From contig CAYWMN010000090.1 of NCBI GenBank assembly GCA_964459065.1, positions 1 through 13,244 on the forward strand: DNA of 13,244 bases, written 5' to 3'. The DNA comes from JAMCXS01 sp964459065. Its GTDB lineage: Bacteria; Acidobacteriota; Terriglobia; UBA7540. The position numbers and the translations under genes are program-made. The notes under the pieces are model-generated. The model was not told the origin of the DNA, made no database searches, and saw nothing but the letters and a program-made list of their open reading frames with translations. Below are positions 6,903 through 13,244 of the stretch, piece after piece. The first letter of the stretch is position 1; each line of letters starts with the position of its first letter.

Positions 6903-8251
6903 GACGAATGCAGCGAAGCCGCAGGAGCGTTGTGCGCCGGAACGGCGCTTTGCACAGTGACATCATCCAACCAGAAAGTTCCCGTAATATCGGTGGGAAA
7001 AGACCGGGCGCGAGGCCGCCAGACGGATAGCCGCACCCAATGGGTCCGGGCGCCGGCCGTAAAGCTCAACCGCACCGGGTGCCATGGGGTGGTCCCCACC
7101 GTGCCCGCGGTTGAGGCATCCAGACAGGAGGCGCAGGCCGGGTCCATCACGCGCAATCGCGGACCGCTCGAAGAAGTGATGCCGCGGGAGCGAACGTAAG
7201 CCTCCAGAAGGTACCGGCCGCCGGGGGTTACCGGGACAAATTGCATCGCGGGCTGGTACTCGCCGTTCCGGCTGACCGAAAAGTCAACCCGAAGGCACCG
7301 CCCGCCGGCATAGGGGCTGGAATCATCAAGATCAACCCAGGTGTAGGATTGTTTGGGGATGCGCCAATCGAGTCCCGTGTCCAGGGGATCGTGCTCGAAA
7401 CCGGGGTTGTAAACCAGGTTGCCGGCAGCGTCCCGGGCAGGACGCGGGACCAATCCCCGCTGCTCCAAACTCCGCCAGGCTTCCAGAGCTTCGTGGTCGG
7501 CTCCGTGATGGATCAGCCAGTTAATATACGGAGCGGCTCGCGACAGGGGAAAGGGTCGATCCAAGGCCACGGTTTGCTTCCAGATGGGATACGCCGCATT
7601 TCCCCGCCCATGGGCGGTCAGAAAGTGGATAAAGGAAAGGTTCAGCTCCGGAGAATTCTGCCCGGCGAGGACTTGCCGGTAGACTTCTTGCGCATTTTCG
7701 TTCGTAGTGAGACAGAGCCTGAAGGTTTGATCGGCATACCCGGGATCGAGCGCGATGAGCCGGCGGAATTTTGTCATGGCAGCGCCCACGCGTCCTTCGA
7801 GCAGGTAATGGTTTGCCGCCGCCCAATAGTCGTGGGGCGCCATGGGACTGATTTCCAGAAGGCGCTCGGTCGCGCGGTCGGCGCAAGTCCGGTCCCCGAG
7901 CGACTGGCAGGCCGAAACCAGTCCCGACCAGAAGATCGGCTGCCGGTGGTTCAGCGAAATGGCCCTTTGCAGCTGCCTGATTCCCTGGGTGGGGTGATAG
8001 TCTTCAAGTGAGTTGCAGTAAGCCATCCCCAGCCGGTAATGCAGTTCCGGGTTTGAGGGATCGAGCGCCAGCGCCTTCCGAAGCCTGGGGGGATTGAAAG
8101 ACTGCCCCAGGGTTGCCGCAATCGTGATTTCCGCCGTTTTGAAAGCCAGCAGTAAACCTGGAATTCCAATCACCAGCAGCAGCGCCAAGGCCCGGAACCG
8201 GCTGGCGAGAGTTAGCTCGAACGAACCCGGGGATAAAAGCTGTTTGATCAA
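6899..8251 (-). CDS. Membrane-anchored TPR protein with C-terminal carbohydrate-binding-like domain
   Basis: A protein of 450 residues without a known name. One hydrophobic segment (about 20-46) follows a short basic N-terminus and looks like an uncleaved anchor. Helical TPR-like repeats fill about 52-260, clearest around KALALDPSNPELHYRLGMAY, then AISLNHRQPIFWSGL and LIALDPGYAD. From about 278 the protein turns into a beta-rich region starting NLVYNPGFE and ending FWLDDVTV (426-433), a pattern typical of CBM4/9-like jelly-roll (galactose-binding-like) domains. The start is a TTG directly after an in-frame stop (TAG CCT TTG); no in-frame ATG or clear ribosome site exists near it, so the true start may be slightly downstream. 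It lies 70 bases after the wzc stop and its own stop overlaps the polymerase start. I infer a periplasmic scaffold that touches glycan and polymerase. Confidence 0.8.
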   Translation of the reverse strand: MIKQLLSPGSFELTLASRFRALALLLVIGIPGLLLAFKTAEITIAATLGQSFNPPRLRKALALDPSNPELHYRLGMAYCNSLEDYHPTQGIRQLQRAISLNHRQPIFWSGLVSACQSLGDRTCADRATERLLEISPMAPHDYWAAANHYLLEGRVGAAMTKFRRLIALDPGYADQTFRLCLTTNENAQEVYRQVLAGQNSPELNLSFIHFLTAHGRGNAAYPIWKQTVALDRPFPLSRAAPYINWLIHHGADHEALEAWRSLEQRGLVPRPARDAAGNLVYNPGFEHDPLDTGLDWRIPKQSYTWVDLDDSSPYAGGRCLRVDFSVSRNGEYQPAMQFVPVTPGGRYLLEAYVRSRGITSSSGPRLRVMDPACASCLDASTAGTVGTTPWHPVRLSFTAGARTHWVRLSVWRPRARSFPTDITGTFWLDDVTVQSAVPAHNAPAASLHSS

Positions 8252-8321
8252 AGGCTACGACCGGTAACGCCGGGGCGGATGGAAGTTTGCCGGCCTGCAA
8301 CGCCCTGGGAGGGACCGAATC

Positions 8322-10589
8322 TCATTTTTCCTTAATGCGCGGCGTTCCAGAGCCCGGCTCGTCGCCCGCGGCGTGTTCATGGCCATATGAACCGTAATAC
8401 CGACGGTAGCTATAGCCATAATAGCCGTCATGGCGGACATCAAGCTTGTTGACCACGAGGCCCAGAACTCTTCCCGCAGCTCCCTGAACCATTTTGTAAG
8501 ACCGCACCAGCGCGTTGCGTTGCGTTACGTTGCTTTCGGCCACCAGGATAACGCCGTCGGTGAGGGCTGAGAGCACCGTGGCGTCGGTCACCGCCAGCAA
8601 GGGCGGAGAATCGAGAACCACGTGGTCAAAGCGCCCGCGCAAATTCTCCAGGAGTTGTTCCATGGTTGTGGAGGAGAGCAGCTCCGCCGGGTTGGGCGGA
8701 TGAGGCCCCGCCGGAATAGCCCATAGATTAGAGGGCGATTCCAGGTGGACCAGCGCGTCGTCAAGCGAATGCGCGCCCGTCAGAATCCCGCTGAGTCCTT
8801 TCGCTTCGGATAAGTTCAGCATCTTTCCAATCCCGGACCTGCGCAGGTCGCCGTCAATGATCAGCACGCGCCCGCCGCGCTGCGCCAAGCTGAAGGCCAG
8901 GTTGAGGGAAGTACAGGTTTTTCCCTCGCCCGACTGGCTGCTGGTCACCAGGATTGTTTGGGGCGGACGCGGCGCGGTGGAAAGCAGGATGGAAGTGCGC
9001 AGAGCCCGGAAAGACTCCGCCAGCGGCGAGGTGGGCTGTTTCAATACGGCAAGCGCTACGGCGTTGCCGTCGCTTGGAATCTTTCCGGTCGTCGCCGCCA
9101 GCCAGGGGCGTTTTGGGCCCATCGTGCCCGCAGCAGGGATGACGGCCAGCGCGGGGGCGGGAATGAATTTTTCAACATCCTCGGCACTCTTCACGGAGCT
9201 GTCGAGTCCCTCTTGCGTAAACGCCACCGTGACGCCCAGCATCAGGCCGATGATAAAACCCACGGCAATGTCCCTCCCCTTGTGGGGACTCACTGGAACG
9301 GTGGGAATCATGGCACGGTCCACCACGTGAACGTTGTTGGCCTTCAATCCCGCCGAGATCGTGGCGTTCTTGACGTGTTTCAGCAGGCTGTCGTAGAGAT
9401 CCTGGTTGGTTGCAAACTCGTGCTGCAAAATATTCTGCTCAATCTGCAACTGGTTGGTCTTTCCGATCTGTTCCTTTTCCTTTGCCACCGCGGCCTTCAA
9501 AATCCGCGCCCGCACTCGCGCCACCTGGGCGTCATGCTGAATCTGGCTGAAAACCCTTTTCCGCTCCTGCCCCATTAAGGATTGGACCTCTTTCATCTGG
9601 TCGCGCACTCGGACCACTTTGGGAAAGTTCGGACCGTACTGCCCCATCAAGTCCACATACTGGGTTTTCAGGTCCCCGTATTTGCCCTGGAGCTGCTGCA
9701 GCAGCGTGTCTTGCACCAGCAGGCCGACGTCGCCGGGATTGGCTTGCGCAAGCTGATAGATGGATTGCTTCTGCGCCAGATTGTTCTGGGCGGTCGTCAT
9801 GTCCGTGCTTAAGTCAGACAAACGTTGTTCCAGCACGCTCTGGCGGTTCCCGATGTCAACAATAGAATTTTTCCGTTCATAGTCCACCAACGCCTGCTGG
9901 GACTTTTCCATCTGGGCTTTCATCTCGTCCATGCGCTGCTCAAGCCAGGAGGAAGCCTGCCGCGTGGCGTCGTACAGGGTCAGGAAATTGTATTGCGTGT
10001 AGTTGCTGACCAGGGCGTTTGCGACCTCGGACGCCAGCCTCGGGTCGGGGCTTTGGAAACTGACTTCCAGAATCTGGGTTCCATCCGCAAGCTGGACGTT
10101 CAAAGCGTTCTTAAAGGTCTGGACCATGCGGGTCCGGGCAGCCCCTTCCGGCTCCAAATTGGCGCCGCCCTGGCGGGCGGCGGGATCAAACGCCGGATTC
10201 TTGTCGAGCCGCAACTGCTCGATGGTGGTCCAGGCCAGGTTGTCGCTGTCCAGCACGTTAACCTGGGTTTTCAAAAAGGTGTCGCTGGTCGGCATCGGCT
10301 GGTCAAGGTTCTGCATGGACTGGTACTGCGGCGTGGCTTCCACTTCCACCCGCGCGGTCGCCCGGTAAATGGGCCGCGTCTTGAAGGCAAAAATCGTCAC
10401 CAGCGTCGTGATGACAAAAGTAATCGCCAGAATCGTCCAGCGACGCTTGAGCAGGATGTGCCAATAGGTTCGCAGGTAGGAGGAAATCTCGAAGCTTTCA
10501 GCCTCGGGGACGATCGCCGGATACAAGGGGGCGGGGTTCGGCGCGGCCGGCCTTTGCTCAAGCGGGGATGATTGATGGAAGTCGGACAT
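8322..10589 (-). CDS. wzc: Polysaccharide co-polymerase and tyrosine autokinase (Wzc-type)
   Basis: An inner-membrane protein of 755 residues that sets chain length and, through cycles of tyrosine autophosphorylation, controls polymerisation and export with the Wza partner. The Wzz domain starts after a Pro-rich N-terminus. TM1 is about 51-69, long periplasmic coiled coils cover about 205-400, and TM2 is about 440-457. The cytoplasmic BY-kinase has ESFRALR (525-531, the oligomerisation ExxRxxR motif), Walker A SGEGKT with K557, Walker A' LIIDGDLRR (576-584) and Walker B VVLDSPP (657-663). The tail has seven tyrosines between 723 and 735, the usual autophosphorylation cluster. It starts 14 bases after the wza stop. 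The size and the fused kinase are as in proteobacterial Wzc. No matching tyrosine phosphatase (Wzb) gene is present in the window. Confidence 0.96.
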   Translation of the reverse strand: MSDFHQSSPLEQRPAAPNPAPLYPAIVPEAESFEISSYLRTYWHILLKRRWTILAITFVITTLVTIFAFKTRPIYRATARVEVEATPQYQSMQNLDQPMPTSDTFLKTQVNVLDSDNLAWTTIEQLRLDKNPAFDPAARQGGANLEPEGAARTRMVQTFKNALNVQLADGTQILEVSFQSPDPRLASEVANALVSNYTQYNFLTLYDATRQASSWLEQRMDEMKAQMEKSQQALVDYERKNSIVDIGNRQSVLEQRLSDLSTDMTTAQNNLAQKQSIYQLAQANPGDVGLLVQDTLLQQLQGKYGDLKTQYVDLMGQYGPNFPKVVRVRDQMKEVQSLMGQERKRVFSQIQHDAQVARVRARILKAAVAKEKEQIGKTNQLQIEQNILQHEFATNQDLYDSLLKHVKNATISAGLKANNVHVVDRAMIPTVPVSPHKGRDIAVGFIIGLMLGVTVAFTQEGLDSSVKSAEDVEKFIPAPALAVIPAAGTMGPKRPWLAATTGKIPSDGNAVALAVLKQPTSPLAESFRALRTSILLSTAPRPPQTILVTSSQSGEGKTCTSLNLAFSLAQRGGRVLIIDGDLRRSGIGKMLNLSEAKGLSGILTGAHSLDDALVHLESPSNLWAIPAGPHPPNPAELLSSTTMEQLLENLRGRFDHVVLDSPPLLAVTDATVLSALTDGVILVAESNVTQRNALVRSYKMVQGAAGRVLGLVVNKLDVRHDGYYGYSYRRYYGSYGHEHAAGDEPGSGTPRIKEK

Positions 10590-10603
10590 GGGAAGCCTAC
10601 TGG

Positions 10604-11632
10604 CTATAGCGGAGCATGATAAATGAGCAGGCCACTGCCGATCCCAAGGGCCGCCTGCGCGCCCCGGCGAAAAGCCTTTTTGGCCGTGCTGTCGGGAACG
10701 AAGAGGACATCGTTGGCTTCAAGCCGCCGGTCGGGATCCCGGCCGGCGAGAACCTTCTTCAGATTGATCGGGATTTCTTCGCGGCCGCCCTGGGCCGACG
10801 GTTCTTTGCGGATAATGATGGCTTTTGATTCACGCGCCGTGGAAGTCACATTGCCGGCCAAAGCGATAGCCTTCAGGACCGTCATATCCTGCCAGCTTCT
10901 TGCCATCGTATACCCGCCGGCACGATTCACCGCTCCCACAACGTAGACAATTCCCGCTTGCTGGACGGTGACCGAGTCTCCGGGATAGATGGCAACGTTG
11001 GCTTGGCGGTCGCCGTCTTGCAGAAGCTTCGTCAGGTTCACCTTGAGGGTTTGCTGAACGGGGCCTCCTTTGACGCCATCAAGGCCCAGAATTCTCATCG
11101 CAATCTCGCCTCGAGTAACAATGGCCGTGTCGGCTGCGTTGTCGGACAGTCCCCCGGCCTGGGAAAGGACGTTGAGCAGGTTCGTTTGCCCAAACAGAGG
11201 ATAGATTTGGGGATTTTTGACCGCCCCCGTAATGGCCACCGAGTTCACGCGCGAAGCTTTGACCGTAACGGTTACATAGGGGTGGGTTACCAATCCGGCC
11301 CGGCGCAGTTTGCTGGCAATCACCGCGGCCAGTTCCCGGGGAGTCAGGCCTTCGGCCCGAACAGGCCGGCTAAGCATGGGAATCATAAACGAGCCGCCGG
11401 CGCCCACCCGGTAGTCCTGGGAAAACTCCGGCACATCGACCACGTTGACGCTCAGCAGGTCATCCGGCGCAATAAGGTATTCCCCTCCGATCAGGGTGGA
11501 GAAAGCAGAGCGCGAACGAATTTTCGCCTGCGCCGGGTGAGTGCCGGTTCCCGCTCCCGAAGAACGCTGGGAAGCAAAGGCCAGCGAGGTCGCCGCCAGG
11601 AACAGGCTGCAGAGTCCTGCAACCCACCTCAT
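10604..11632 (-). CDS. wza: Polysaccharide export outer-membrane protein with SLBB domains (Wza-like)
   Basis: A periplasmic/outer-membrane export channel component that passes the polymer out of the cell together with Wzc. From the ATG at 11630-11632 it has 342 residues. It begins with a signal peptide (MRWVAGLCSLFLAATSLAFA), then a Poly_export domain (YLIAPDDLLSVNV onward, YVTVTVKAS at its end). Two SLBB domains follow (VAITGAVKNPQIYPL and VYVVGAVNRAGGYTM), and the C-terminus is a hydrophobic segment ending IGSGLLIYHAPL. No lipobox cysteine follows the signal sequence, unlike E. coli Wza. This start has GGTGAGG 6 bases upstream (11639-11645). Alternative in-frame starts are the ATG at 11677 and a TTG at 11704, which would overlap the NusG-like gene by 10 bases; both lack ribosome sites. 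The kinase gene follows after 14 bases. Confidence 0.93.
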   Translation of the reverse strand: MRWVAGLCSLFLAATSLAFASQRSSGAGTGTHPAQAKIRSRSAFSTLIGGEYLIAPDDLLSVNVVDVPEFSQDYRVGAGGSFMIPMLSRPVRAEGLTPRELAAVIASKLRRAGLVTHPYVTVTVKASRVNSVAITGAVKNPQIYPLFGQTNLLNVLSQAGGLSDNAADTAIVTRGEIAMRILGLDGVKGGPVQQTLKVNLTKLLQDGDRQANVAIYPGDSVTVQQAGIVYVVGAVNRAGGYTMARSWQDMTVLKAIALAGNVTSTARESKAIIIRKEPSAQGGREEIPINLKKVLAGRDPDRRLEANDVLFVPDSTAKKAFRRGAQAALGIGSGLLIYHAPL

Positions 11633-11694
11633 CGCCGGCCTCACCCGGACTCGGCTTGAGGCGGGAATCCTCCGCATCAAAATGTGTTTGGAAA

Positions 11695-12288
11695 TCAGAT
11701 CCAAGAGTGACCCACGCGAACCTCGGCTGCAGCCCTCCCGACAAAAATCTCCGGCCTTTTTCCGTTGAGGCGCTCGACGTCGGCGACATCCGTTTCCACG
11801 GAAACAGACCGCTCCAGCAGCCCCACAGAAATAACCAGCCGGTAGATATTTTTCTTTCGGACCAGGATTCCTTCCAAACCCTCAAGGGGTCCCGACTTAA
11901 GCCGGACCCGATCCCCTGACTTCAGGAACGGATGCGGCGCTCCAGACGCGCCATTGTCCACCACGCTACGGACAGCCTTGATTTCTTCAAAAGGGATGGG
12001 AGCCGGTTGGCCGCCCCGGCGAACGAAATCGTAAACTCCGGGCGTTGCAACGATGGCCGCCCGGTCGATCATGGGAGCCAGGACAAACACATAATTGGGA
12101 AACAGCGGAAGAGATACTTGCTTGATGCGGTCTTTCCAGCGGCGGGCGGAATTGTAGAGCGGCAGGAAAACTTCGACACCTTTAAAACCCAGAAATTGAG
12201 CGACTGCCTTCTCGTGCTGGTGGCGAGTGTAGAGTGCAAACCATGCCGCCGGCTGGACGCCCGAAGAACTCTGGTTTGTTATTTGCAT
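11695..12288 (-). CDS. upxY: UpxY/RfaH-like transcription antiterminator (NusG paralogue)
   Basis: A 197-residue specialised NusG paralogue that would bind RNA polymerase and reduce termination within this polysaccharide operon. The NGN domain runs about 14-110: it opens AAWFALYTRHQHEKAVA, contains VEVFLPLY, then the family motif SLPLFPNYVFV at 59-69, and ATPGVYDFVRRGG. The KOW domain (about 123-150) is seen in GDRVRLKSGPLEGLEGILV. A C-terminal extension of about 35 residues follows. A housekeeping NusG is unlikely: the gene is not beside secE or ribosomal protein genes, and the long LPLY/LPLFPNY form is typical of UpxY/RfaH-type proteins in capsule and exopolysaccharide loci. The ATG has GGAG 4 bases upstream, so its ribosome site is close. 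It is the first gene of the structural block, as in Bacteroides capsule loci. Confidence 0.92.
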   Translation of the reverse strand: MQITNQSSSGVQPAAWFALYTRHQHEKAVAQFLGFKGVEVFLPLYNSARRWKDRIKQVSLPLFPNYVFVLAPMIDRAAIVATPGVYDFVRRGGQPAPIPFEEIKAVRSVVDNGASGAPHPFLKSGDRVRLKSGPLEGLEGILVRKKNIYRLVISVGLLERSVSVETDVADVERLNGKRPEIFVGRAAAEVRVGHSWI

Positions 12289-12308
12289 ATAGCTCCGCCC
12301 TGTGAGTT

Positions 12309-12326
12309 ACAGGCCAACCGGCCTGT
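12309..12326 (-). promoter_or_regulatory. Perfect 7-bp hairpin in the leader of the NusG-like gene
   Basis: ACAGGCC (12309-12315) and GGCCTGT (12320-12326) form a perfect stem with a 4-base loop. On the transcript it lies about 20 bases before the antiterminator ATG. No U-run follows, so it is not a standard intrinsic terminator. It could be an RNA-polymerase pause, an attenuator, or a translation control element; the role is inferred. Confidence 0.4.
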
Positions 12327-12359
12327 TAAGCCCCATGATTTCAGGGTATTAGCCCCATT

Positions 12360-12375
12360 CCGGCAGCAAAGCCGG
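12360..12375 (-). repeat. Short hairpin after the PilZ gene
   Basis: CCGGC (12360-12364) pairs with GCCGG (12371-12375) across a 6-base loop, 15 bases downstream of the PilZ stop codon. The following transcript sequence is not U-rich, so I do not call it a terminator. It could stabilise the upstream message end or act as a pause site. Confidence 0.25.
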
Positions 12376-12390
12376 GTCCGGCGCAACCCG

Positions 12391-12765
12391 CTAATTAATC
12401 CACCGGTCGCTTCCGCCGGTTCTGATCATCTGCGAGCCTTTGCGGAGTTCCCCAAGCTTTCCACGAATAAAAGACCCGCCTCTGAGAAACTCAAGTTCAA
12501 CCCTGCAGGGGAAGCTGTTGCTTTGAGCCTCGACCACGGCCTGAAAGCGCATCGTGGTGGTTTGGCCGTCAGGGTTTGAAAAATGCACGTCCAAAGTCAC
12601 CCGGTTGTTGGTCCCCAAAGCATGCTCCAACTGAATCCGCGCGCCGCTCTCACTGATGTTCTGGAGCCAGCCCTGCGCGAGGGTCCGCTTTTTACCTCTT
12701 CCAGGAGTCAGCACGGTTACCGGGCAGATGATCCTGTAGCGTGATTCAGTTTGTTTCTCAGCCAC
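12391..12765 (-). CDS. PilZ-domain protein (candidate cyclic-di-GMP receptor)
   Basis: A small cytoplasmic protein of 124 residues that is a single PilZ domain. PilZ domains often bind cyclic-di-GMP and control exopolysaccharide production or motility. The second binding motif is present as NISESGARI (37-45, the (D/N)xSxxG signature). Strand patterns such as RVTLDVHF and CRVELEFL fit the beta-barrel. The first motif, normally RxxxR before the first strand, is only partly kept: R9 and R11 are present (SRYRIICPV), but the residues four before them are Q5 and E7. The start is a GTG, the only candidate after an in-frame stop 18 bases upstream; there is no visible ribosome site. It lies 102 bases before the antiterminator gene and 267 bases after the LuxR-type regulator, suggesting second-messenger input into the locus. 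Confidence 0.82.
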   Translation of the reverse strand: MAEKQTESRYRIICPVTVLTPGRGKKRTLAQGWLQNISESGARIQLEHALGTNNRVTLDVHFSNPDGQTTTMRFQAVVEAQSNSFPCRVELEFLRGGSFIRGKLGELRKGSQMIRTGGSDRWIN

Positions 12766-12816
12766 TTCGCGATTAGTTTCTCACTTATTCACGTACTGAA
12801 ATAATTAACATTCTCT

Positions 12817-12846
12817 AACATAACCGGAGGACTTGGCGAAAGGCAA
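12817..12846 (-). promoter_or_regulatory. Candidate sigma-70 promoter upstream of the PilZ gene
   Basis: On the minus strand TTGCCT (12841-12846) is followed after 18 bases by TATGTT (12817-12822), each matching four of six consensus positions. It lies about 52 bases before the PilZ GTG in a locally AT-rich stretch (12770-12825). This is the best promoter candidate for the whole polysaccharide operon in the window, but the match is modest. Confidence 0.3.
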
Positions 12847-13032
12847 TCCCCCCCCGGGGGAGAAAACCAAGAGTTTTAGGGTGATTTACGAGGGGGAACT
12901 AAAGTATCGGGACTTTAAGGAAACGGGCAACGCTTACCGCCAAAGGAGGGCATGGACGGGGGTGGGCCAAATGCCCGGAGAAGCCCTGAAAATCGCGCGG
13001 AAACGTCCAAATGGCGCACCTGGCCTCCGTCC

Positions 13033-13242
13033 CTAGCTCTGATGCGCCTTTCCAAAATTCAAGCTCTTACCAGGATTTGATTTCTCCGATTTTTCCGCAG
13101 CCGACGCCGAAGCACCATGAACGAGCTCGAAATAATGGAAAATGGCATTGCGCCGGTCCTTCATGTTGAGCTTTCTGTAAATCGCCTTGACATGCGATTT
13201 TACCGTTTCTTCACTGATGAAGAGGCGGCTGGCGATATCCTT
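13033..13242 (-). CDS. LuxR/FixJ-type response regulator, C-terminal part (gene cut by right edge)
   Basis: I translated the minus strand inward from the right edge and found a 69-residue C-terminal fragment ending at the TAG at 13033-13035. It contains most of a LuxR-type helix-turn-helix: IASRLFISEETVKSHVKAIY, directly followed by RKLNMKDRRNAI, with the recognition helix in ETVKSHVKAIYRKL. After the HTH comes a polar tail of about 35 residues rich in Ser, Lys and Ala. The N-terminal domain (a receiver is usual) is outside the window, so whether it is phosphorylated by a histidine kinase cannot be seen. It reads towards the PilZ gene on the same strand and could control this operon. Confidence 0.85.
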   Translation of the reverse strand, partial: KDIASRLFISEETVKSHVKAIYRKLNMKDRRNAIFHYFELVHGASASAAEKSEKSNPGKSLNFGKAHQS

Positions 13243-13244
13243 CT

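Noticed and set aside
5677..6966. Minus-strand frame of 429 codons over the polymerase gene
   Set aside because: It is the alternative frame of the polymerase gene, very Arg/Gly/Pro-rich and without hydrophobic segments or motifs, while the overlapping frame has the Wzy/ligase signatures.
12848..12861. C-run followed by G-run as a terminator or regulatory palindrome
   Set aside because: A homopolymeric palindrome with no loop and no T-run; probably low-complexity sequence.
1..13244. CRISPR array, insertion sequence, exosortase/PEP-CTERM genes, defence or phage system
   Set aside because: I saw no regularly spaced repeats, no transposase or integrase motifs, and no exosortase or PEP-CTERM signature in either strand.

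Overview
The window is a stretch of about 13 kb, GC-rich by eye, in which every supported gene lies on the minus strand. It reads as one exopolysaccharide or capsule locus of the Wzx/Wzy-dependent type, transcribed from the right edge towards the left edge. The gene set suggests a Gram-negative soil-type bacterium. It combines a UpxY-type NusG paralogue, an SLBB-type export protein, a fused chain-length regulator/tyrosine kinase, and large TPR and geranylgeranyl-reductase-like proteins. Acidobacteriota is my best guess, but this is inference and no taxonomic marker is present.

Right end (13242-11695), regulation. In order of transcription there is the 3' end of a LuxR/FixJ-type DNA-binding regulator cut by the window edge, a small PilZ-domain protein (candidate cyclic-di-GMP receptor), and a UpxY/RfaH-like NusG paralogue. 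The NusG paralogue probably lets RNA polymerase read through the long operon. A sigma-70-like promoter candidate lies just upstream of the PilZ gene, and a perfect 7-bp hairpin lies in the leader of the NusG-like gene.

Middle (11632-5559), secretion and polymerisation. A Wza/SLBB outer-membrane export protein is followed by a 755-residue Wzc-type co-polymerase with a C-terminal BY-kinase and tyrosine tail. Next is a membrane-anchored TPR protein with a C-terminal jelly-roll, carbohydrate-binding-like domain. Its stop codon overlaps the start of a Wzy/O-antigen-ligase family polymerase.

Left part (5503-1), lipid-linked sugar assembly. A geranylgeranyl-reductase-like FAD protein comes first, then an initiating phosphoglycosyl transferase, a WecG/TagA/CpsF glycosyltransferase, and a sugar-nucleotide epimerase resembling GDP-mannose 3,5-epimerase. 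After a 221-bp gap comes a Wzx flippase that runs off the left edge.

Together the genes give a nearly complete route: sugar-nucleotide modification, loading of the first sugar on polyprenyl phosphate, addition of a second sugar, flipping, polymerisation, chain-length control and export. Additional glycosyltransferases would be expected and are not in this window; they may lie beyond the left edge. The most unusual elements are the FAD reductase inside the sugar-lipid block, the TPR plus carbohydrate-binding fusion coupled to the polymerase, the GDP-mannose 3,5-epimerase-like enzyme with an altered catalytic lysine position, and a PilZ protein with an incomplete ligand motif.
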